Source of the DNA: Oreohelix idahoensis
Taxonomy: Eukaryota > Mollusca > Gastropoda > Stylommatophora > Oreohelicidae
Length of the DNA stretch: 64,000 bases
Reading direction: 5' to 3'
Assembly (NCBI GenBank): GCA_024509875.1
Contig: JAMPIV010012156.1
Coordinates: forward strand, 558,001-622,000
Position numbers and translations under genes: made by a program. Within the stretch, counting starts at the first letter, position 1. The number at the start of each line of letters is the position of its first letter. Below are positions 1 to 9,635 of the stretch, piece after piece. The notes beneath the pieces were generated by a model, which was given only the letters and a program-made list of their open reading frames with translations, was not told the origin of the DNA and made no database searches.

Positions 1-75
1 CACAGTTATGCACTTTATCAGTAGTAATATGTGAAAAAAAGAAAGACTCCTAATATTGCCTTAACAAAAAACCAG

Positions 76-302
76 ACATCCCCATTCCTTTGGTACTTCT
101 ATTCTGTTCTTCCTAGAGCCTTGTCAGCCACCATTGTCCTAGTCCCTGTGGGAATCTACCTGACTCGACGTGTAATGATCCTCCTGTGGCCAGCACTAGG
201 ATACATTCTGCTCTTTTCAGTTCTTCCTCACAAAGAACTGAGATTTATCATATACACATTCCCTGTTTTCAACACAGTAGCGGCCTGTGCCCTTTCAACC
301 CT
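76..302 (+). CDS. ALG12: ALG12 mannosyltransferase, internal exon
   Basis: This exon encodes about 75 residues of a GT22-family dolichyl-phosphate-mannose:lipid-linked-oligosaccharide alpha-1,6-mannosyltransferase, a multi-pass ER membrane enzyme that adds a mannose to the N-glycan precursor on dolichol. The translation holds [13 protein letters not shown], two hydrophobic stretches and [14 protein letters not shown], the conserved HKE-RF motif of GT22 enzymes. The likely acceptor is the AG at 74-75 and the donor is GTAAGT at 303; the exon ends in phase 2. Joined to the exons at 1312, 5415 and 8213 the frame stays open for 702 nt. Together they cover about the C-terminal half of a protein that is usually near 490 aa; upstream exons lie before the window. 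The acceptor has a weak pyrimidine tract, so the 5' boundary is less certain than the donor. Confidence 0.88.
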
Positions 303-544
303 GTAAGTTTGCATGTGGATTTACTATAGAGCAGGAGTTGCCATAAGGTAGGTTCTGATCTACCGATAGATCACAGGGGATGACTCGATAGATCTCTGGG
401 TAACAGAGGAAAAAAGAAAGAAATTTATGTCTAGAGGAATATTGGATTAGCCCTCTCCCATTAGCATTTAAAAGTGGAGTATCCCTAGGGTTAAAGGTAT
501 TTTTCCCTCATTCCCAGTGAAAACTGACCAGCTGGCTTACAGAA

Positions 545-725
545 ATTCATTTTAATGGGGAGTACATGGAGAAGAGAACTGGAAACAGAAGTGAAAATGA
601 TCAAGAAGATGTGGAAAGAACATTAGCTGATGGCACAACAGGAGGACTTTGCATGTGCATAACTTTTCATGTGTTTGTTGAAGGCCTATGCTCCTTGGGA
701 GCTAAAGAGTATTGATTGATTGACT
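545..725 (+). repeat. LINE-A 3'-end fragment
   Basis: The text resembles the 3' end of the LINE-A family seen best, in reverse, at 17788-19175: a KRELETEVKMIKKMWKE-like C terminus followed by a GAAGGCCTATGCTCCTTGGG block and a (TTGA)n-type tail. It is truncated at its 5' end and non-functional. Confidence 0.75.
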
Positions 726-962
726 GCATGAGATAGGAACATTCTTTTCTTTGCACTGAAGTTAACATTCGGTATAATATAATTAAGTTTGAATTTTTCA
801 CCACTCTGTTGCTGGAAGTACAGGAAGTAGATCATCATCCGGTAGAGGCGAAAGTTACATATAGGCTGGACTTATTCAAAATGCGTAGAAACCTGAAAAC
901 AGTCATGATTTTATCAAGGTAGATTTTTATAGTGCACATTCTTTCTAAAGTAGATCCCAACA

Positions 963-1205
963 GCTTTTGAGTTGTCTATAAGTGCCTACAGCTTTCTTAT
1001 AGTATCTGACTTATAGATTACTTTCTGATAATTTTTTACTCCTAGATAACTCTCTGATAGTTTCTGACCAATAGGTAGTTTTTGACCTGCAGATAGCTTT
1101 ATAATAGTTTCTGACCTGTAGATAGCTTTCTGATAGTTTCTGACCTGTAGATAGCTTTATGTTAATTTCTGACCTGTAGAATCTTTCATTTTTGACCTGT
1201 TTATT
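963..1205. repeat. 29-bp minisatellite, about 7-8 copies
   Basis: An imperfect tandem repeat of about 29 bp built on GATAGCTTTCTGATAGTTTC followed by TGACCTGTA. It lies in the ALG12 intron between 302 and 1312. Open frames across it are artefacts of the periodicity. Confidence 0.8.
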
Positions 1206-1311
1206 TTGATAATTATCCATAGATGTCTTTTATTTCTGATTCATTTCTTTATCATTGATTTTCTTCAGTGATAACCTGATGCATCTTAACCACAGTCATA
1301 AGAAAGGGCAG

Positions 1312-1478
1312 AGCAGATTTCTTTAAATCTGTGTGGAGAAAGCTGCTGGCTTTTGGCTCATCATGTTTACTACTGGGAAATGTTGTGATATCTTCAGGCT
1401 TTCTATATATAGCTTATCACAACTATCCAGGCGGGGAAGCGATGCATGTTTTGCATCAGATAGAGCATGACAGTCCAG
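1312..1478 (+). CDS. ALG12: ALG12 internal exon
   Basis: The first base completes the codon begun by the two bases left over from 76-302, and the frame then reads ADFFKSVWRKLLAFGS, a hydrophobic helix, and NYPGGEAMHVLHQ. NYPGG-AM--LH is a recognisable ALG12 luminal motif. The acceptor AG is at 1310-1311 and the donor GTATGT starts at 1479, leaving phase 1. The alternative acceptor at 1295 is excluded because its frame meets a stop. Confidence 0.88.
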
Positions 1479-1879
1479 GTATGTAATTTGAAAAGTCAGC
1501 AGCCTTTTGCATTATATATTTCATGAGGAAGTAACCTCCGTACCTCACGGTAGATCATAAACTTCATGTACCAAACTGCTAGACTGAAGCAGTCATCTCT
1601 TCATTATCTTTCATCTTCCTAAGGAACATCGGCCTTAAAAAGATTGACACCAAGTTCTCCTCCTGTCTGTTGCCGTCCACATCAGATACCTCCATGTCTT
1701 CTCCCTTTTACTTCTGTTCAATTTTTCCCATGGCATAAAGTCATGCTGTCCATTTCATTTCTCTTTGTCATCCCTTGCTTCTTGTGCCTTTTATTTGTCC
1801 AGCTGTCATGCTTCACTTCTCATCCTATGCCCAGTGATGGTTAACTATCTTCTCATCATTATGGTCACCTTCAGCAAAT

Positions 1880-2261
1880 GTCAAAGGGTATGAATTCTAA
1901 CTGTTCCTGTAGAGCGCTTCTTGCATGCGCGGTGGATGCCTGTCACACACCCATCCCTGCTAGTCTTACATTTAATGCCAAGTTCCAGCAGTCTTAGCCT
2001 TGTTGGTTCATTGATTGCAGTGTCGTTCTCTAACAGGCGATCACTGTCTTAAGTATTTCTCCCTTATCCATATCAAATGTCCCTGCTATGGGTGCTCTCA
2101 AAGCTAGTCTGTCAGCTCTTTCATTGCTGCGCACCCCTGCATGACCAAGGGCAGAAGATCCACACCAGTTCTTGAAGATTTGAGATGTTTGCCATTCATG
2201 CCGGAGCCATCCATTCAGGACTTTGCTCCTTACCTTCTCACAGACATTCATCATCTGTTAT
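1880..2261 (-). pseudogene. Non-LTR retrotransposon RNase H fragment
   Basis: On - this reads ALGHAGVRSNERADRLA, the GH-G---NE-AD-LA signature of the RNase H domain in Jockey/R1/I-type elements, then a degenerate RLLELGIK tail. It is 5' truncated, contains stops, and abuts a LINE-A fragment. It is a dead remnant in an ALG12 intron. The sequence 1630-1850 next to it looks like a still more decayed LINE-A 3' end. Confidence 0.7.
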
Positions 2262-3115
2262 CTTAGCTGCCCATGAGATTCTTAACATTCTTGTGAGTAA
2301 ACTTTTCACTCTTCAGCTTCCCACCCAGCATAGGGCTTCAAATGCATGCCAAGGTTTTTTTTGTGCTGTGCCATCCTGTCAAGGTCTATCCATGTCTTCT
2401 TCATGTCTGTCTCCAGTTCTCATTTCCATTGTTACCCTGGGGATTCCATAATAAGGGCTGCCTTATAATGTCATCAACAGGTTTCCTCAGTTCATGTCCT
2501 ATCCATTACTAGCATCTTCTTCTCATCTTTTGTTCCATTGGTTCTTGTCATCAGTTCCGCATTAGTATCTCATTTAAATCCTTCTATTATACACAGTCAA
2601 TCATTTATAAAAATCTATATCTTTTCTTGTTGTCATTTTTGGTGTTCTCCATGTTTCAGAGCCATCCTATATATAAAATCTCAGCATTTTTTGTCAGTGC
2701 CTAATGCTAAGGGATGCAACTTTGGTTGATTGTTAGACATTAATTGTATTGTTTCCCTTATATGTACTCTCCTGGAAATAGTAACACTTACCAAAGAAGA
2801 ATGCGCACATGACGGTGTGCACATATATATATTTATAGAATGTGTGATCCCATATACACACAATGGGATCCTCGCTGCTGCTACATAGTTCGTGTACTGT
2901 GGTGATGCACAGTGGTTTTTTAAAATACTTTTGAATAAGTAAAATTACCGTTAGGTATTAGTGCTTTTGAATTTAATTCCCGTCTTATGACTGGCTTTTA
3001 CACTAGTACAGTAGAATAGCCTTGACATTTGAAGATTCTGATTTATGTGTTGGACTTGATTCCTTTTGATTTCCAAATATTTTTTCAGTGCAAATATAGC
3101 TGCCCTTTCTGCAGA
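2262..3115 (-). repeat. LINE-A fragments, reverse orientation
   Basis: Two blocks match the complement of the LINE-A 3' half: the GGGGATTCCA block near 2431-2442, and the TTGGACTTGATT block near 3050-3063. They are interrupted by unrelated AT-rich sequence around 2720-2950 and carry many stops. Confidence 0.65.
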
Positions 3116-3600
3116 ATTATCATCATCATCATGAGCTGTTATCTCCACATTCAAAGTCGGCTGCAATGGATCTCCAACATCTTCTGTCTTGTCTTGATGG
3201 TAGACTCTCATTGACTCTTTCCTGTCAATCTTGTGATGTTATCTTCCAACTTATAGCAATGTCTTCCACTTGCACATTTGCTTTCGACTCTTCCTTTTGT
3301 TATTGTCTTCAGTAAGGTCTTATGTCTTTTTACATGGCCAAGATATTCTAGCTGTCTTATTTTGATCTTCGTTAATTCTCTTTTTATGCCTAGGTTTTCT
3401 AGAACCTGTTTACTTTTTTTCTTCTTTTTCCATGAGACGTGCCCCATTCTTCTATATATCCCCATCTCAGGGGTCTCAATTCTTTCTTCCAATTGGTTAT
3501 TCATTGTCCATGTTTCTACACCATACAGTAAGGAAGAATTTGTATAGCATTTGATAATTCTCAGTTTGAAGGATGCAAGACAACAAATAAATGTCCTAAA
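3116..3600 (-). repeat. LINE-C 3' fragment
   Basis: Reverse-strand text encodes IRQLEYLGHVKRHKTLLKTI followed by an R-SKCASGRHCYKLEDNI segment. This is the arginine-rich 'GH--R----LL--I--G---G-R-RGR-R--W-DNI' tail that follows the RT in many non-LTR elements. A related copy lies at 37810-38170. It ends in a CATCATCATC microsatellite on +. Confidence 0.7.
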
Positions 3601-3784
3601 TACTGGGTCACTGTTTTAGGTGGTGGTTTTTGTGTGAAAGAAAACGTAATTAGTACTTGTAATGTTTGAGTAGCACAGTTTACATATGATGCTATTCAGT
3701 TAGCAACAGCACAGATGTCAAATCTGTTTATCATAGCTCATCTGTTGTTGTAGTTACCAGTTCATTACTGCAGGTGGCGCCTCA

Positions 3785-4915
3785 TGTAGTACCTGTGGGT
3801 CTGTGAGCGGACAAAGACAGAATAGAACCACTGTTTTCTCAGACCTGTTGTATAAGGTGACTGATGGGAGGTTGTGTATGGGAGCTGGCTAATGGGAGGT
3901 TGTGTATGTTGTGTATGGGAGCTGGCTAATGTGAGGTTGTGTATGGGAGCTGGCTGATGGGAGGTTGTGTATGGGAGCTGGCTAATGGGAGGTTGTGTAT
4001 GGGAGCTGGCTAATGTGAGGTTGTGTATGGGAGCTGGCTAATGGGAGGTTGTGTATGGGAGCTGGCTAATGGGAGGTTGTGTATGGGAGCTGGCTAATGT
4101 GAGGTTGTGTATGGGAGCTGGCTAATGTGAGGTTGTGTATGGGAGCTGGCTAATGTGAGGTTGTGTATGGGAGCTGGCTAATGAGCTGGCTAATGTGAGG
4201 TTGTGTATGGGAGCTGGCTAATGGGAGGTTGTGTATGGGAGCTGGCTAATGTGAGGGTATGTATGGGAGCTGGCTAATGTGAGGTTGTGTATGGGAGCTG
4301 GCTAATGTGAGGTTGTGTATGGGAGCTGGCTAATGTGAGGTTGTGTATGGGAGCTGGCTAATGTGAGGTTGTGTATGGGAGCTGGCTAATGTGAGAGGTT
4401 GTGTATGGGAGCTGGCTAATGTGAGGTTGTGTATGGGAGCTGGCTAATGTGAAGTTGTGTATAGGAGCTGGCTAATGTGAGGTTGTGTATGGGAGCTGGC
4501 TAATGGGAGGTTGTGTATGGGAGCTGGCTAATGTGAGGTTGTGTATGGGAGCTGGCTAATGGGAGGTTGTGTATGGGAGCTGGCTAATGTGAGGTTGTGT
4601 ATGGGAGCTGGCTAATGGGAGGTTGTGTATGGGAGTATGCTAATGTGAGGTTGTGTATGGGAGCTGGCTAATGGGAGGTTGTGTATGGGAGCTGGCTAAT
4701 GTGAGGTTGTGTATGGGAGCTGGCTAATGTGAGGTTGTGTATGGGAGCTGGCTAATGTGAGAGGTTGTGTATGGGAGCTGGCAACCTCATCAGGTAAAAT
4801 AAATAGCTACAGAAACCATTGCTATGAGAGCATACATGAATGCTTTGGTGCAGTCTTCCTACAAGGGGGTCAGCTGTAGGGGTTCTTCCATGCTCCATAG
4901 GGAGTAACATTGGAA
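3785..4915 (-). repeat. DR1 dispersed repeat copy split by a minisatellite
   Basis: Its two halves (3785-3862 and 4783-4915) match the complement of a roughly 230-bp dispersed repeat (DR1) that occurs about ten times in the window. Markers are the ACAAAGACAGAATAG block and the CTACAGAAACCA block. The 28-bp array sits between them at the point where other copies read TGAGGTTGTGCATG-AGGCTGGCAACC. It has no coding capacity. Confidence 0.75.
3863..4782. repeat. 28-bp minisatellite, about 33 copies
   Basis: A nearly perfect head-to-tail array of a 28-bp unit containing GAGGTTGTGTATGGGAGCTG and ending GCTAA. Units come in two alternating types that differ at the GGGAGG versus GTGAGG position, with occasional 2-bp GA insertions and one 12-bp partial duplication near 4180. 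The whole array is in an ALG12 intron and arises from inside a DR1 copy. Confidence 0.95.
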
Positions 4916-5040
4916 AGGATGATGATTACAGGAGGCATACATTTGAAAATTTGTGATTGAGAAAGTCTGTAATCTTATCTCCTTCTTGTACTGTGAGCTA
5001 TTAGTATGAATTTTGAGTGTGTGGGTGCTGTACATCTTCA

Positions 5041-5300
5041 TTTGAGCGTCTGATTGACAGAGGAGTTAGAGCGCTGGTCTATTTTATCAAAGGTGCCGGG
5101 ATTGATTCATGGTATCGACATACTGCAGTCGACCCAGCTGGAAATGGGTACCTGACTTTGCACTTGAGTTAAGGAAGGTAAAGGCGATGAGGAAGGGAAC
5201 TGGTCACCCCACCTCTAGATGTTGGACCTAGTATAGGGAAATCTCTAACACTTCACTACCCTCCCGCAGTATCTGCTATGGAACTGACTTTACCTTTATA
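5041..5300 (+). repeat. SINE-B, tRNA-like short interspersed element
   Basis: A GAGTTAGAGCGCTGGTCT segment (A-box-like) is followed about 30 bp later by GGGATTGATTC (B-box-like), then a body with AAATGGGTACCTGACTTTGC. The same body recurs in reverse at 8825-8890 and in part near 29298-29335, so this is a dispersed family. Promoter boxes are only approximate. Confidence 0.55.
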
Positions 5301-5414
5301 TCTTCATTTAATTTTTTTTAATGCAATTTTTTTTCCAGATGACTAACATTTTACTGTACATAATGGTACTGTTATGAGCACTTGTTACTAACTATGGCTG
5401 TCTTATATCCCCAG

Positions 5415-5490
5415 ATGTTCACGTTCATATTGACGTGTTCACAGCTCAGACGGGTGTCACAAGATTTACTCAGCTTAGGCCAGACTGGAT
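5415..5490 (+). CDS. ALG12: ALG12 short internal exon
   Basis: A 76-bp exon, too short to stand out as an open frame. It follows the CCCCAG acceptor (5409-5414) and precedes a GTAAGG donor at 5491. Taking one base from the previous exon it reads DVHVHIDVFTAQTGVTRF, matching the ALG12 segment with an HIDV-AAQTGV-RF pattern, and it leaves phase 2. That is exactly what the terminal exon requires. The phase match at both ends is strong evidence that the exon is real. Confidence 0.88.
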
Positions 5491-5505
5491 GTAAGGCATC
5501 ATGTG

Positions 5506-5592
5506 TTTTGTTCACAGTGGGAATATTTGTTCATAGTGGGAATATTTGTTTACAGTGGAATATTTGTTCACTGTGGAATATTTGTTCATATT
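5506..5592. repeat. 19-bp tandem repeat, about 5 copies
   Basis: A short array of GTTCACAGTGGGAATATTT-like units, 17-19 bp each, immediately after the donor site of the 76-bp ALG12 exon. Confidence 0.85.
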
Positions 5593-5659
5593 TTATTAGC
5601 TACATTATTAGCCCAGTAGTTTTTAGCAGTAGCGCCTATGTTTTTTTTCTTTCTAGATT

Positions 5660-5885
5660 GTTCACATTTTAGCTTCCTATGGAGCATAGGTGTTAAACCA
5701 CGTGTCTCCAATAATTCCAGTCTTGGACAGATTACTCTAGCCTTCAACTGTCTTTTGATTTCTCTTCTCTTTGTTTTTCTTTACCCCGTTAGAGAGGGAG
5801 GACTACAGAAGAACTGCCTTGTGATGATAATCAGTGACTTCCTCAGCATGTGTGCCCTACACACCTTCAGTAACAGATATTTTTG
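5660..5885 (-). repeat. Degenerate LINE-A 3' end, reverse
   Basis: Blocks such as CTTCCTATGGAGCATAGG, CAGAAGAACTGCCTTGTGATG and TTCCTCAGCATGTGTGCCCTA match the complement of the LINE-A 3' end at 17788-18030 with many changes. The next 260 bp (5886-6147) has no recognisable feature. Confidence 0.6.
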
Positions 5886-6147
5886 TCTGTTTTGATCCAT
5901 GGTCTTTTAAATAGATGCAGAAAAGAAAAGAGTTACCGAACTTTACTATGGGTTCATTTTGTAATGGATGGTTAAACGGGGTTTTGCACTGGATTTCCAT
6001 CCTTATCATTGAACATGCTGCGGCAACCACCACTGTATGTGCACAAGAAATACTTTGGTGCTGGCTTACTGGAGGGGTGGCCACATGCCTCTTTCAGAAT
6101 CAAGAGACCAGATGAAAATGTTTATGTTCATTTTCATATCCACTGAC

Positions 6148-6447
6148 GGGACCGAAGCCGCAGCAAAAGAGATGAATGCAGTCAGCGACTCATAGCTTGA
6201 CTGCTTGCGTCAGGGTCAGCGGACCAGAGCTGACCAAGACCCTACTCCACCTCCAAGTGGTGGTCCTGGAAACAGGCTGCATCACTGCAGTCTGGCCAAG
6301 AGAGTAGGGATCGAAGAGGGAAGGCAAACCCGGTCCCAAAAAAATGACATGCTGAAGTCGGATCTGTCGGGCCGAAAGACGCAAATATCGCAGCGAAATG
6401 GCGACACAACGTAACCGATGTCCTTTTCAGGATGAACGAGGAAGAAG
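6148..6447 (+). mobile_element. 300-bp GAA-tailed retroposon with 12-bp TSD
   Basis: An insertion bounded by a perfect 12-bp direct repeat ATATCCACTGAC (6136-6147 and 6448-6459). It starts GGGACCGAAGCCGCAGC and ends GAGGAAGAAG, and is richer in GC than its surroundings. It has no terminal inverted repeat and no obvious pol III box B, so it looks like a nonautonomous retroposon using the machinery of a GAA-tailed LINE. The site it entered is a LINE-A copy (6460 onward continues LINE-A). Confidence 0.75.
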
Positions 6448-6459
6448 ATATCCACTGAC

Positions 6460-6775
6460 AAGTGCCAAGGGAACAGGAGTAGAGAAGAACACGCTGGTGA
6501 TGGATAGGACACTGGAAACCTGTTGATAGTATTACAATGAAGTCCTTGTTCTGGAATTGCCAGGGTAAAAGAGGCAGAAGGAGACTAAAAAACACACAGA
6601 AAAGAGAACAGGAGACAGAAATGAAAGGATTAACAAGAGATGGAAAGACCTTGAGTGGATGGTATGACCTTGAGTAGATGGTACGACCTTGAGTGGATGG
6701 TACATGACAGGAGGACTTGCATTGACATTTTTGAAGTCTATGCACCTTGGGGACCTTAAGGATGATGATGATGAA
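6460..6775 (+). repeat. LINE-A 3' end
   Basis: It continues LINE-A text after the retroposon: a KRTGDRNERINKRWKDLE-like C terminus, a three-fold TTGAGT-GATGGTA duplication near 6650-6700, and a GATGATGATGA tail at the 3' end. Confidence 0.7.
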
Positions 6776-7247
6776 TTTCATGTGATATTTATTACAACTG
6801 CTATTTAGATGTGTTTTTTGCTTCTGTACTTGCTATTTATTATTGTGTATCACACATTGGCCATCTGCAAAGAGGGGTTTACTTAGTATTTCTGGGTGTG
6901 CTGACTTTCTGGTTAGTCTGGTTCATGTACATATTGTCAAGGCACAACCTGGTCTTACAGCTGCAGGTAATCTGAATCAGAGAGGCTATGCATTATAGAT
7001 AGAACATTCTTCTTCAAATACAGTGCCTGGTGATATAGGTGATCATGTCTCACCACAACTTCCTCTCCCCAGGGCTGTTTATCATTTCTGTTTTTGGCTT
7101 CTTTCCAGGCCATGATGTCAGACTGTTCAGTGTTTTCTGTCTTTGTCATCCTGTATCTCTTTTTCTTTCAGTCTTTTCTGTTGTAACAGTATTTTTCAGT
7201 TTTCTTCTTCACATAACATAACCAAAGATAGAACATGATAGAATATA

Positions 7248-7401
7248 CAGGCATACCTCGCTTGATTGCGCTTTGCTTTATTGCGCTTCGCTTTATTGCG
7301 CTTCACAGATCCAACAAAATGGGTGTGACTTGCTTTATTGCGATATTCGCTTTATTGCAGTGGTGTGGAACCGAACCTGCAATATCTCCGAGGTATGCCT
7401 G
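7248..7401. mobile_element. 154-bp Tigger1-like MITE
   Basis: It has perfect 13-bp inverted ends (CAGGCATACCTCG ... CGAGGTATGCCTG) flanked by the TA dinucleotide duplication of the Tc1/mariner/pogo group (7246-7247 and 7402-7403). Inside are repeated TTTATTGCGCTTCGC motifs and the right-side blocks TTGCGATATTCGCTTTATTG and GGAACCGAACCTGC. From memory these closely resemble the termini of the pogo-type Tigger1 family described from mammalian genomes. It has no transposase and must have been moved in trans. Confidence 0.85.
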
Positions 7402-7499
7402 TAATGTGTATTACTGATTAGTGGCGAAGGGCATAATAAGCTGTTATCAGCCTGAATTCTTATTTACATTACTTAAATCAGTTCCTCTCACATGTGAAT

Positions 7500-7700
7500 C
7501 ATCATCATCACTCACCTTTTTGCTTCTTACAGAGTATGGAACCACCACTGCAACTGCTCACCTTGTAGGAAGCCTGCACCAAGTAGTCAATTGCGCTTGC
7601 AGTGTTAGTTTATGTGACAATATGTTTTACATGACAGGGTTGCCAGTCTCAAATTAGTCACGTATGATATGCCTGAGGCAGCAGTAATCCTATTAATTTC
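7500..7700 (+). repeat. DR1 dispersed repeat copy
   Basis: It carries the DR1 order: a GGAACCACCACTGCA block, CAGGAAGCCTGCACCAA-like block, GTTTTACATGACAGGGTTGCC, then a CTGAGGCAGCAGTAATCCTAT block. Its last 50 bp has expanded into the 54-bp minisatellite that follows. Confidence 0.75.
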
Positions 7701-8180
7701 TTTGTCTCTTCAGAGTCCCCAGAAAGTACACTTGGCTCACATGTCGATATGTTTTTTGTCTCTTTAGAGGTCCCAGAAAGTACACTTGGCTCACATGTCG
7801 ATATGTTTTTTGTCTCTTTAGAGGTCCCAGAAAGTACACTTGGCTCACATGTCGATATGTTTTTTGTCTCTTTAGAGGTCCCAGAAAGTACACTTGGCTC
7901 ACATGTCGATATGTTTTTTGTCTCTTTAGAGGTCCCAGAAAGTACACTTGGCTCACATGTCGATATGTTTTTTGTCTCTTTAGAGGTCCCAGAAAGTACA
8001 CTTGGCTCACATGTCGATATGTTTTATTGTCTCTTTAGAGGTCCCAGAAAGTACACTTGGCTCACATGTCGATATGTTTTTTGTCTCTTTAGAGGTCCCA
8101 GAAAGTACACTTGGCTCTTATGTGGATAATTTGTTTTGTCTCTTTAGAGTCCCCAGCAAAGTACACTTGGCTCACATGTG
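7697..8180. repeat. 54-bp minisatellite of splice-acceptor-like units, about 9 copies
   Basis: Nearly identical 54-bp units, each containing TTTTTTGTCTCTTTAG followed by AGGTCCCAGAAAG. The unit length is a multiple of three, so both strands stay open, but that is only periodicity. Every copy has a pyrimidine run and a CTTTAG or CTTCAG that looks like a 3' splice site. The array ends about 30 bp before the acceptor of the terminal ALG12 exon. Confidence 0.95.
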
Positions 8181-8212
8181 AATAAAAAGATATATTATTG
8201 TCTTTTCCACAG

Positions 8213-8444
8213 TTACAACAAAACTGAAGATCTTTTGCCAGGAGGCCTTGATATGCAGTCCTACACACATCTGCTAATTGGCTTACCAACTGAAAACACT
8301 ACAGAGCTTGCAGTCTATGCAAATACTCACTCTGTACTGGCTACAGTATCATCTTTTGACAAAATCAGGCTAGTCAAAGGATCTTTTCCTCCGTTTCAGC
8401 TGCATTTTACAGAAAAGGTTCACATCTTGAAGAGAAATATGTAG
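8213..8444 (+). CDS. ALG12: ALG12 terminal coding exon and stop
   Basis: The acceptor is CTTTTCCACAG (8202-8212). The single first base completes the codon from 5490, and the frame reads YNKTEDLLPGGLDMQSYTHL and, near the end, FPPFQLHFTEKVHIL before TAG at 8442-8444. YTH-L, VLA-V and the PPF--HL-EKV pattern are typical of the ALG12 C terminus. The exon starts directly after a 54-bp minisatellite that itself contains splice-acceptor-like units. No canonical AATAAA is seen in the first 100 bp after the stop. Confidence 0.9.
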
Positions 8445-8824
8445 AAATTGTCCACAAAACCCGTAGTTCTGATATTTATTGTATTTATTGTGAACATTTT
8501 GTTATTTATAAGTAAAATAATGAGGCATGCTGCTCAGATACTGTGTGATGACAGTTTCACGGAGAAGCAACTCTTGATCAACTCTTCAGAGTTAAACAAA
8601 GAATGGTAGAAATGTTGCTCTCCTGATCTCCTTGAGAATCTGATCATCCATTGCAGTCAGTTCAACCAGATAGCCAGCTGAATGAAATGCAGAGGCCAAA
8701 AGGAGCTTTCATTGCCTTGGAAAGTATAAAGGTAATCCCATATCAGATACTGCATCATGGGGAGTGATGTGTTAGAGGGTTTACTGTACTAGGTCTCAGC
8801 TTTATAAGATGGACCAGTTTCTTT
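8445..8824 (+). other. ALG12 3'UTR and unassigned sequence
   Basis: This should hold the ALG12 3'UTR. It is AT-rich near the stop with TTTATT runs, but no AATAAA is seen; any poly(A) signal would be a variant. No other feature is recognised. Confidence 0.4.
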
Positions 8825-8890
8825 CCCCACTGCTTTTATCTTCTCTAACTCAAGAGTAGAGTCAGGTACCCATTTACAGCTAGGTAGATG
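8825..8890 (-). repeat. SINE-B fragment, reverse
   Basis: TAGAGTCAGGTACCCATTTA followed by CAGCTAGGTAGATGAGCGTG is the complement of the body of the element at 5041-5300. Confidence 0.6.
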
Positions 8891-8989
8891 AGCGTGAGGT
8901 TAGATTATCTTCTCCCTTATTTGTCTTCTGTCTTTTCCCATCTTTTGCCTGCCTGGAACAAGTGAGAAGAAGATGTTTGGTTCTGTTTT

Positions 8990-9165
8990 CATTACTAGGC
9001 AGTTCTTGTTCTAGAACCCCCTGTGTAAGAGAAGCATAGGTAGACCCAAAAAACACATGGAGAAGAGAACTGGTGACAAATGAAAATGATGAGGAAGATA
9101 TGAAAACACCGTTAGCTGATGACAAGTGAAGAAGGCCTATGCTCCTTGGGATGTTCTGTTCACCA
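8990..9165 (+). repeat. LINE-A 3'-end fragment
   Basis: The blocks CACATGGAGAAGAGAACTGG, AAATGAAAATGATGAGGAAG and GAAGGCCTATGCTCCTTGGG place it at the LINE-A 3' end, truncated on both sides. Confidence 0.75.
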
Positions 9166-9370
9166 CGTTTTTCGGATTATTTTAATATCCTCATACATTG
9201 TCCTATTTACAGCTTGCTCTTTGTTTCTGCCTTATTTGACAACGTATGTTTGGTATTTGATTTCCACATATCTTCCAGGCAGAAAGGTGTATTGTTCCTT
9301 CATTTCATAGAATTAATATCTGGTTTCCATTAACAATTTTGACAGTGTGTATAATATACTGAGATCTGGT

Positions 9371-9610
9371 AAAACACTGTGTGGTTTCCGGGAGAGGCTG
9401 ATGGATCAAAGCAAGAATAGGAACCACTGCCGCCTTAGACATTTCCTAAAAGGCAACTAATGTAAGTCATGCAAGTGGCTGACAACCTGATCATGTAAAA
9501 TAAATGACTACAGAAACGATGACTGCAAGAGGACATGCATTGCTTTGGAACAAGCTTCCTTCAAGACTGCAATGGCTGGAGTGGCTGCATGCACCTTAAG
9601 GAGGGATAGA
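9371..9610 (-). repeat. DR1 dispersed repeat copy, reverse
   Basis: AAGAATAGGAACCACTGCCG, GACAACCTGATCATGTAAAA and CTACAGAAACGATGACTGCA match the complement of DR1 in the right order. Confidence 0.75.
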
Positions 9611-9635
9611 TGAAAGAAATAAAGGATCTTCTTCT

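Noticed and set aside
7693..8129. Open frames of 105 and 126 codons on both strands with an 18-residue repeat
   Set aside because: They are produced by the 54-bp minisatellite, whose length is a multiple of three; no start context or homology supports a repeat protein.
3857..8180. CRISPR array
   Set aside because: The repeats are directly adjacent with no unique spacers, and the genome is eukaryotic.
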